DNA of 64,000 bases from Anniella stebbinsi (lineage: Eukaryota; Chordata; Lepidosauria; Squamata; Anniellidae), in contig JARDYH010000001.1 of the NCBI GenBank assembly GCA_029215795.1, positions 120,901,033 to 120,965,032 on the forward strand, in the 5' to 3' direction. Below are positions 57,229 through 64,000 of this stretch, piece after piece. The position numbers and the translations under genes were made by a program. The notes under the pieces were generated by a model, which was not told the origin of the DNA, ran no database searches, and saw only the letters and a program-made list of their open reading frames with translations. Each line of letters begins with the position of its first letter. The stretch's first letter is position 1.

Positions 57229-57636
57229 ATTATTATCTCTCTTGTTTGTGGCGGTTTTTCTAGACAGAAATGATGGGCTTTGCCAAGTCATGCTGTCTTT
57301 TATTGATTCAGGAATTTCCTGACGATTGAGCATGTTTTAATTATGACTGCTTTCTAGATGTTAGTGTGGATATATTCTAGTAGGCCCAGTTTCGAAAGGT
57401 TTCCTGTATGGGTTTTTTTTTAATGTGATTCTGGAGACTGATTTATTTATTATTTTATTTATTTATTTATTACATTTATATATCGCCCCATAGCCAAAGC
57501 TCTCTGGGTGGTTTATAAAAATTAAAAACATTGAACATTTAAAAACCAATATACAAAAATTTAAACCACAAAAGCCTAAAAACAAACTACATATCATTTA
57601 ACTAATGTGACTAATGGAATAACTGTGACCTTTTCC

Positions 57637-57640
<4 letters not shown>
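57229..57640 (-). mobile_element. R4/Dong-like LINE fragment, split by an L2 tail
   Basis: Minus strand: VTVIPLVTLV-like start near 57635, interrupted at 57604-57440, then GLLEYIHTNI, a stop, KAVIIKTCSIVRKFLNQ, a stop, and LGKAHHFCLEKPPQTR. Parallel to 1741-1958 but retaining the IVRKFL segment that corresponds to the 'ARILRKVL' part of the motif. Flanked by (ATT)n on the right and ATTATC on the left. Confidence 0.5.
57440..57604 (-). mobile_element. L2 LINE 3' tail
   Basis: ATTTATTTATTTATTACATT then ATATATCGCCCCATAGCCAA and AGCTCTCTGGGTGGTTTATA: reverse complement of the 42062 element's 3' end and part of its 3' UTR. It lies inside the R4/Dong-like fragment and is therefore younger. Confidence 0.85.
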
Positions 57641-57673
<33 letters not shown>

Positions 57674-57675
57674 TT
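57639..57675. repeat. (ATT)n microsatellite
   Basis: About 12 perfect ATT units between the R4/Dong-like fragment and the L2/hAT complex. Confidence 0.95.
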
Positions 57676-57685
57676 ACATTTTTAT

Positions 57686-58817
57686 TAGGGATGTGCACAG
57701 CCAGAAATATCGAAATCGTAATCGGATCAGGATTTCTGATATTAAAAATATCGGGTCTGATCATATCGGGGGAGTACCCAGATTTGATCAGATCTGATAT
57801 CTGATAAATATCGGAAGTTTCGATCCGATTACGGACCGCCATTTCAGGTGTTTTCCCCATAGGCTTGCATAGGGGGAAAGAAAGCTTTCCCCCAAGGCAA
57901 GTCTATGGGGAAAAACACTGAGCTGGCACTCCCTCCCTCCCCCCACTCACACTCCTTACCTGCCGCTGCCGCCGCCACCACCACCGGTCTGTAGTACTGT
58001 TAAACAGGCTTTCCGGCCTGTTCCTCAGTACATCCCTCAGCATGTCTCTATACTGAGGAACAGGCTGGAAAGCCTGTTTAGCAGTAGTACAGACTGGTGG
58101 CAGCAGCGGGGAAGGTCACAGGTAAGGGGGGACCCCTCCTCCCTCCCTCCCTCCCTCCACTCACACTCCTTACCTGCAGCCTTCCCCTCCACCGCCGCTG
58201 GTCCGTACTACTGAGAAACAGGTTTTCTGGCCTGTTCCTCAGTACAAAGACACGCTGAGTAATGACGTCATCACTCAGCACATCTCTCTACTGAGGAACA
58301 GGCCGGAAAGCCTGTTTAGCAGTACTACAGACCAGTGGTGGCAGCGGGGAAGGCCGCAAGTAAGGGGGGACCCCTGGGGACCCCTCCCTCCCTTCCCCCC
58401 ATTCGCGCTCCTTACCTGCGGCCTTCCCTGCCGCCACCACCAGTTCATACTACTGCAAAACAGGCTTTCTGGCCTGTTCCTCAGTAGAGAGATTTGCCGA
58501 GTGATGTCATCATGACTCAGTGCGTCTCTGTACTGAGGAACAGGCCAGAAAGCCTGTTTCGCAGTAGTACGGGCCGGCGGCGACAGTGGCAGTGGTGGTG
58601 GCAGCAGGTAAGGAGCGTGAGTGGAGGGAGGGAGTGCGAGTGGGGGAGTGCCAGCCCAGTGTTTTTCCCCATAGGCTTGCAATTATCGGACATATGAATA
58701 TCAGATCTGATCAGATAGGGCCACCTAAGGAAATTATCATTATCGGTCATCGGATGTCTGATAGCGACCTTATAGGTTAGTTATCAGACATTGTACCCAA
58801 TACGATACACATCCCTA
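57686..58817. mobile_element. 1,132-bp non-autonomous hAT with three palindromic modules and TSD
   Basis: TAGGGATGTGCACAG at the left and GATACACATCCCTA at the right, flanked by ATTTTTAT at 57678-57685 and 58818-58825 (exact). Subterminal ATCGGA/GATCAGATC words match the autonomous-type end at 26866-27031. Three modules centred near 58035, 58266 and 58507 each pair an arm like CAGGCTTTCCGGCCTGTTCC TCAGTA with its reverse complement. Centres 2 and 3 are TGACGTCA and TGATGTCATCA. Module borders carry CAGGTAAGG-type words. No coding capacity. It sits in the 3' UTR of an L2 copy. Confidence 0.94.
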
Positions 58818-58825
58818 ATTTTTAT

Positions 58826-59060
58826 ACTGCCCAACTGCTGAAGTTCTCTGAGTTGTGCACAGTTAAAAACATAAAATACAATTTAAAACTTTAAAAGTGA
58901 AAAATGCCATGTAAAATCAAATAAATTACAGTCCAGGGAAAGCTTGTGTGAAATGATATGTTTCTGGAGGCATTGAAAGGAACTTACATTTTCTGCCTCC
59001 CAAACCTCATGAGGGAGGGTTTTCCAGATGATAGTGACACTACAGAGAAGGCCACCATCA
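58826..59060 (-). mobile_element. L2 LINE 3' end (host of the hAT insertion)
   Basis: ACTGCCCAACTGCTGAAGTT then CTCTGAGTTGTGCACAG is the L2 3' end reversed. The C-terminal frame reads CSVTIIWKTLPHEVWEAENV, comparable with FSVVAPQFWNDLP of 42062. Its ATT tail lies on the other side of the hAT at 57639. Confidence 0.75.
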
Positions 59061-61565
59061 AGGTTCTTCATAGCAACATTCCATTCAATTCGGAATGGCA
59101 TGCAAGATCTCCCCTGAAGATCATAAATGCCATCTGGGTGTATATAAAGAAAGGTGGTCTGCTAGGTATCCTGGTCCCAAGTTGTATTGCTTGAAAGTGA
59201 AAAATAGGTATGTCTGTATGAAAATATGAGCGAAACGAACTTCTCCCTGTCCCTAATTCAGAATCTTCAGGAAGTGTGATATCCCACTAGGAGCTGCATT
59301 GAATAGATTACAGCTCTGCTGGTGCCCATACTTTCACTACTAGCATTTGAACATAAAATACATTATTTTGAATTCTTAGGGAATGTGTCACACGTGGATT
59401 CTACAGTTTTCTTTAGGGAATACATAAAAGGAGCACTTGTGCCTGCTGCTAAGCCTGTCCTCTTTCAATGGTAGTTTTAGTCCGAAGCTATCTTAAGATG
59501 AGGCTGTCATGATTCTTGACAAGATTATAGTAAAAGAGAGAGAGAGAGAGAGAGAAATGAAAAGGAAAGTGGCCATTTTTGACAGAACTTTATGAATAGC
59601 AAAAATGAACTTTATGAAGGATAGCTAGCTTTTTTATCTGTTTCAGATGACAGATGGATATGACTTAAGATGTCATGTATATGAATGTGTGCAATAAAGG
59701 TACCATTTTAATGACATGCTAGTTGAAGGCAACTGACAATAATAAATTACCTTTCTCTTTTGATGTAAAGAGATGATAACCTCTTGCGAGAAGTCAATTT
59801 CCCCATGATACTGGGAAAAAGTCTTGGTTTAAAGAAAGTTGGGCTTATAAAAATGCTTATAATGATGCATTAACCACTAGGCCAATATGTATATGAAATC
59901 CAGGCACTTGACTGCACATGTTTTACCTCATTAGTAGAGCAATTCTATGCTGACATTATCCTGGGACTGGCTGTATGTTGATGGAACATCCACTGTATCC
60001 ATTGTGTGCCCAGCCCATGATGGGTGGGAATAAACATGCAACCAGAAAACACAAAAACTGTGTAAACATGAGATATGCCCACAGCATACCTGAAAACACT
60101 GCCACAGCCTAACCAATAAGGGACTGTGTCAGTGACAATTCTCACATGCCACCACACATGGAGGCAGCCAATGAACTTGCACTAATGGTGCCACACCACA
60201 GCACTTGTTCTATTCTTGTGGTCACAGGGGAAGCAGACTACAATAGTGACACTTTCTGGAAGTGTGCTACTCAGACTCATGACTGGTCAGGGAGGGTCAA
60301 GGCAGGGTCCAGCTTAGACAAGGCAGAAGTGGTCCGGACCTTGGACAGAGCACTGTGAGAAAGCTGGCTGGAGTGTTCCCACCCATGGTTCTGAAGGCTA
60401 GCCCAATTAGTCCTGCTGTTGAGACTGCCTCCTCTGAGGAGTTTCAGCACCCTTAATGGACTGCTACCTTATTCTGCATCTGTTGATTCTTATTCCAAGG
60501 GGATTATGGGGGCTACCCTGGAAATGCATCTTCCAAATCCAAGGAGTCTGGTAAAGCAACATCTTCTGGCCTGTTTCATAGTGTGGGGAAGGCACGTCTT
60601 TAAGAGACACCTCCTCCCCATCTGTTTTCTCCTCCATGCTTGACTGAGGAACACATCTGAGGAACATGACAGCACACAGACTGTGTCACCACACACATTC
60701 CATTCAAGTAAATACATCCTGAAAAATAACACCACAACCCATTTAATTCTCTAATTAAAACCAGTGAATCTGTAGCTTCTGATTCTGAACATTCAGAAGG
60801 CTTGAACATATTGAAAAAAAGCTCTACCCTTTCCATAGATTAGTTCTTCCTTGATTTGATGTGCTTTCAAACATTTGTCAGTTTCTGTCACTTGACCCAC
60901 AAGATGGAGGAGTCTGAAGCAAGAGAGAAACAGAATGCCACAGGGTTGCAGGCATCTGCTTGGCTGACTCCCAAGTTACATTCCTACATCAGTACCTGAT
61001 GTTCTGTATTCTGCAGCACTTGAAAGTTCTTGAGTCTTGGAGCTAAGCAAGAATTGTCTGCGTATCAATATTATTATAAAATACAGCTTTAAAATCTATA
61101 TCAGTTATCATTCATGGGAGAGAAAATATTTCAAATATTTCCACCACCATCTCACATTTCATTTCTCCCCTCTTTAGGCGTCAGTCAGGGGGGGAAATGG
61201 GAAAAGGTGGTTCTTTCCCATTTCTCCTCTATACCTTCATATTTCTACCTGAACATAAAAAATATCCAAATGAAATTTGGCTCAGGAAGTCAGGGCAAAA
61301 TTCTACTTTTAAAGCATGAATATAAGTCTGACTCACACATTTTCAAAGACAAGGAGGAAGATACTCAAAGTCTGAGCCAGATTTAGGGATATGCAATGGA
61401 GCTGATGTAAGTGGACTTCTCTGCCCCCTCTGCCATGCCAGCCCTTCCAGCCCCCTAAAAATGCAACACAGAGGATTGGGGGATTCCTGCTAATGGGGTG
61501 AGCTGTGGTACAGTGGGGAGGGGGGAATCCCTGAAAAGTGGGTAGAAGTAACTAAAGTGACTATA
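59061..61565. other. Unassigned sequence
   Basis: (AG)n at 59536-59557. Positions 59190-59262 (GCGAAACGAACTTCTCCCTG) may be a terminus of the 14066-type family. No gene recognised. Confidence 0.35.
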
Positions 61566-61620
61566 GCTAGATTTATACTACTGCTTATAGTGGTACTGAA
61601 GTGCATTGATAACTGTTGGG

Positions 61621-61938
61621 TAGGGTGACCATATGAAAAGGAGGACAGGGCTCCTGTATCTTTAACAGTTGCAAAGGACAGGGAATTTCAGCAGGTGTTG
61701 TTTGTATGCATACATAACCTGGTGAAATTCCCTCTTCATCACAACAGTTAAAGCTGAAGGAGCCCTTTCTCTTGACCATGTACAAAAGAGGGCAGGGCTT
61801 CTGCAGCTTTAACTTTGTGATGAAGAGGGAATTTCACCAGGTTCTGCATATATACAAATGACACCTGCTGAAATTCCCTTTTCTATGAAACTGTTAAAGA
61901 TACAGGAGCCCTGTCCTCCTTTTCATATGGTCAGCCTA
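61621..61938. mobile_element. 318-bp nested-palindrome MITE with TSD
   Basis: TAGGGTGACCATATGAAAAG to CTTTTCATATGGTCAGCCTA; flanked by CTGTTGGG at 61613-61620 and 61939-61946 (exact 8 bp). Inserted into the ATCTACAC-family element. Confidence 0.95.
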
Positions 61939-62074
61939 CTGTTGGGGCACATTCCACATTCCATATACCGCTTTCATGGGGTTATTTCCTGCTTTTTAAT
62001 TCCATATTATCTAAAATACTGTAACAAATGTCATTGTGTGTCCTGCAAGGTATAAATACGCAAGAGGGATCTAG

Positions 62075-62243
62075 TAGGGTGACCATATGGAAAGGAGGAT
62101 ACGGCTCCTGTATCTTTAACAGTTGTATAGAAAAGGGAATTGTCATTTGTATGCTTGCAGCACCTGGTGAAATTCTCGCTTCATCACAACAGTTAAAGCT
62201 GCAGGAGCTATACTAGAGAGATCAGATACAAAAGAGGGCAGGG
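62075..62243. mobile_element. Half-length nested-palindrome MITE
   Basis: Starts TAGGGTGACCATATGGAAAG and ends near AGAGAGATCAGATACAAAAG. Left half only, with a 14-bp internal deletion around GGGAATTGTCATTTG. Comparable in length to the right-half copy at 4631. Confidence 0.75.
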
Positions 62244-62301
62244 TATAGGATTACCATGAGGGGGTTGGTAATTATTTGATACAAGGTATAGTTCTGGCCA
62301 T

Positions 62302-62392
62302 ACTCTCATTATCCTGGATCACTGGACATGTTGGCTGGGGCTGATGGGAGTTATACTCAAAAACATCAGGAGGGTGCCAATTTAGGGGATTT
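62302..62392. mobile_element. Partial fold-back MITE, CCAACCTGGT family
   Basis: GGCTGATGGGAGTTATACTC then AAAAACATCAGGAGGGTGCC: the right arm of the family. Confidence 0.6.
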
Positions 62393-62994
62393 TTCTTTAG
62401 CTATCTTTTAGCTATTCTACTGCAGGCTGCCCCTGGGAGATTATGTCAATTCCTTCAGTTTATACCCTGTTTTTCAACCTGGTTTTCAAATTGGTTAACA
62501 ATATACTTCAAATGCAATAAAATTCAATGCATATAAATAAAGATAACTAATTAAGAGTTTACAAGACCGTTTGGTTTAGTTCTGAACACAGCAACTTACA
62601 GCCCAAAAGCTCTGGCAAAAATAGAAATTTGTACTGCCCTCCTAAAAGCTTGTTCAGAAGAGATTTTCTCCGTGAAGTTTCCAAAAGCGGGACACCACCA
62701 AAAAGCCTTATTCTTGGTAGATGTCAACTATACCTCTGATGATGGTGGCAAGTGCAAAAGAACCTCACTTTCTGATTTCAGGTCATCAGAGGTTAGGGAG
62801 GAAGAAGGTGCTTCCTCTGATATTCTGGACTGCATGTTCAGATGCTACCTGATGAAAAATAGTATATAAGGGAGAAGGTTAAATGGAGTCCATTGCCCTG
62901 GCATGGTTGTGTATGTCCAATGGGAGGCTTATTTTTGTTTAAAGACAGGGAAGCCTTCAAACCACTCACTTGTGGCATGAACTGATATGGTCCT
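62393..62994. other. Unassigned, possibly LINE-derived
   Basis: A minus-strand stretch near 62640-62690 reads FGNFTEKISSEQAFRRAVQI, which has the flavour of an L2-type 3' coding end but is too short to assign. Confidence 0.35.
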
Positions 62995-63115
62995 GGAAAA
63001 GTTTTAGACCACAACTCCCAGTCTTCCTGATGATTGGCCAAACTGGTGATGATGGGAGTTGAAGTCTAAAACATCTGGCGGGGGCTACCACTCAGAGGAA
63101 GGCTGCTCTAAACCA
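62995..63115. mobile_element. Fold-back MITE, CCAACCTGGT family
   Basis: GTTTTAGACCACAACTCCCA pairs with TGGGAGTTGAAGTCTAAAAC; outer arm GAGGAAGGCTGCTCT. Confidence 0.75.
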
Positions 63116-64000
63116 TCTCTTATTCCAAAGTATTATGTTTCATTTTTGCTTCAAACCTCTTCAGATTCAAGCCTGAATGTGGAAATAGCCTTTCCCTCCT
63201 GCAAGTTGAGGAATTAGTTCTAGAGGGCTTGGTTCTTTGTGGAAAGGCAGACAAGAAGGATATTATTTGAGGGCTGGGAATGTGGAAAGAGAAGAGCATG
63301 CTGGGCAGGTTAAAAAAGAGAAGCTTTTTCTTTGTGGTATCCTTGATCATATTTTTCAGTTGGTGTCCTTAATTAAGGGTTTTGGAAGAATAAAATCAGC
63401 ACCTCAAGTATTCTTCACATGTCCCAAGTACTTTCTCTGAAAGCTATTCCACAAGTGCCAAATCACCAGAGATGTAGTCACAGGTTTTTAGCATCATGAG
63501 GGACTTAGGATGATTATATGTTTCGGCTTCACTCTAGATCTCTTCAGACCTGGGCACCATCACAGTAGCCTTTCAAGGGCATTTTCTTACATGGCAATCA
63601 GAAATAATTCATGCTTAGTGTGGTGAAAGACCATGGGAGTTTCCCAGTTGTAACTGAGAGTAGAAATATGCCTTGTATCTATAATTTCTCTCACTTTCCT
63701 TGAAGATGCCTGAACATAACTCTTAGTTATTTTCTAAACTCTGTTCCCCCCTCCCCATCTCCATTTTGTGATAAACAAGCTCTGTCAACTGTGGATGTAA
63801 CCAAATAACCTTCTCCATTCATCATACTAATTTGGCTTAATGAGCAGAGGCCTGAAGCTGGAAGAGTTGTTGTCTACTCAGTATATTATTGGAGTGTAGC
63901 TCCTTAAGGTAATTAGTACAGTCTGCAATTATTAGGTCTGTTAGGTACTGTATTTATCATAAAGATTTAGTGTTCCAAAAACTCTTCTTCCTGAAATGGT
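63116..64000. other. Unassigned sequence
   Basis: No coding or repeat similarity recognised up to the window end. Confidence 0.35.

Larger units (their letters stand above)
61566..62299. mobile_element. ATCTACAC-family element hosting two other MITEs
   Basis: The left end GCTAGATTTATACTACTGCT and right end CAAGGTATAGTTCTGGCC are the family TIRs with shared mutations. The body (GGTACTGAAGTGCATTGATA, CATTCCATATACCGCTTTCA) is interrupted at 61621-61938 and again at about 62075-62243. Confidence 0.75.

Overview
Most likely a piece of a squamate reptile (lizard-type) nuclear genome: AT-rich, intergenic or intronic, with no host exon that I can support. That assignment is an inference from the repeat mix. 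The window holds L2, CR1, L1 and R4/Dong-like LINE fragments, two kinds of tRNA-derived SINE, many short palindromic (fold-back) DNA elements, and hAT-type elements with exact 8-bp target-site duplications (TSDs), plus microsatellites. Nothing in it looks bacterial or viral.

Layout. 1-6 kb: mostly unassigned sequence with an R4/Dong-like tail in ATT-rich DNA. 6-10 kb: a gapped plus-strand L1, then a minus-strand L1 3' end flanked by about 19-bp TSDs. 10-20 kb: fold-back MITEs, a 437-bp hAT-like element and an antisense L2 3' end. 20.95-28.40 kb: the most complex object, a 7.4-kb block bounded by inverted arrays of a roughly 148-bp repeat. It contains a truncated L2 RT fragment, duplicated low-complexity blocks, a decayed BED/hAT transposase gene (minus strand), the cognate hAT terminus, and a short reading frame resembling the end of a ubiquitin-peptidase (C19) fold. 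29.0-29.6 kb: a segment between 125-bp inverted arms. 31-34 kb: two complete 320-bp nested-palindrome MITEs with 8-bp TSDs. 37-41 kb: tRNA-Ala-like SINEs and fold-backs. 41.7-44.5 kb: an antisense CR1 whose RT core is replaced by an L2 tail and whose endonuclease is split by a MITE. 47.9-48.3 kb: a small retroelement with a 14-bp TSD that carries 18S rRNA sequence in both orientations. 48.5-49.3 kb: a 718-bp hAT inside an older fold-back. 54.2-55.3 and 57.7-58.8 kb: two non-autonomous hAT elements with the same terminus and GC-rich palindromic modules centred on TGATGTCATCA or TGACGTCA. 61.5-62.3 kb: a MITE that received two copies of another MITE family.

How it fits together. The 23.7-27.0 kb transposase remnant has a terminus (TAGGAATGTGTATTGTATC) very close to the end of the 57.7 kb element (TAGGGATGTGTATCGTAT). 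It is therefore a plausible representative of the enzyme that moved those non-autonomous copies. The LINE fragments are all 5' truncated or gapped. No element here looks intact and active.
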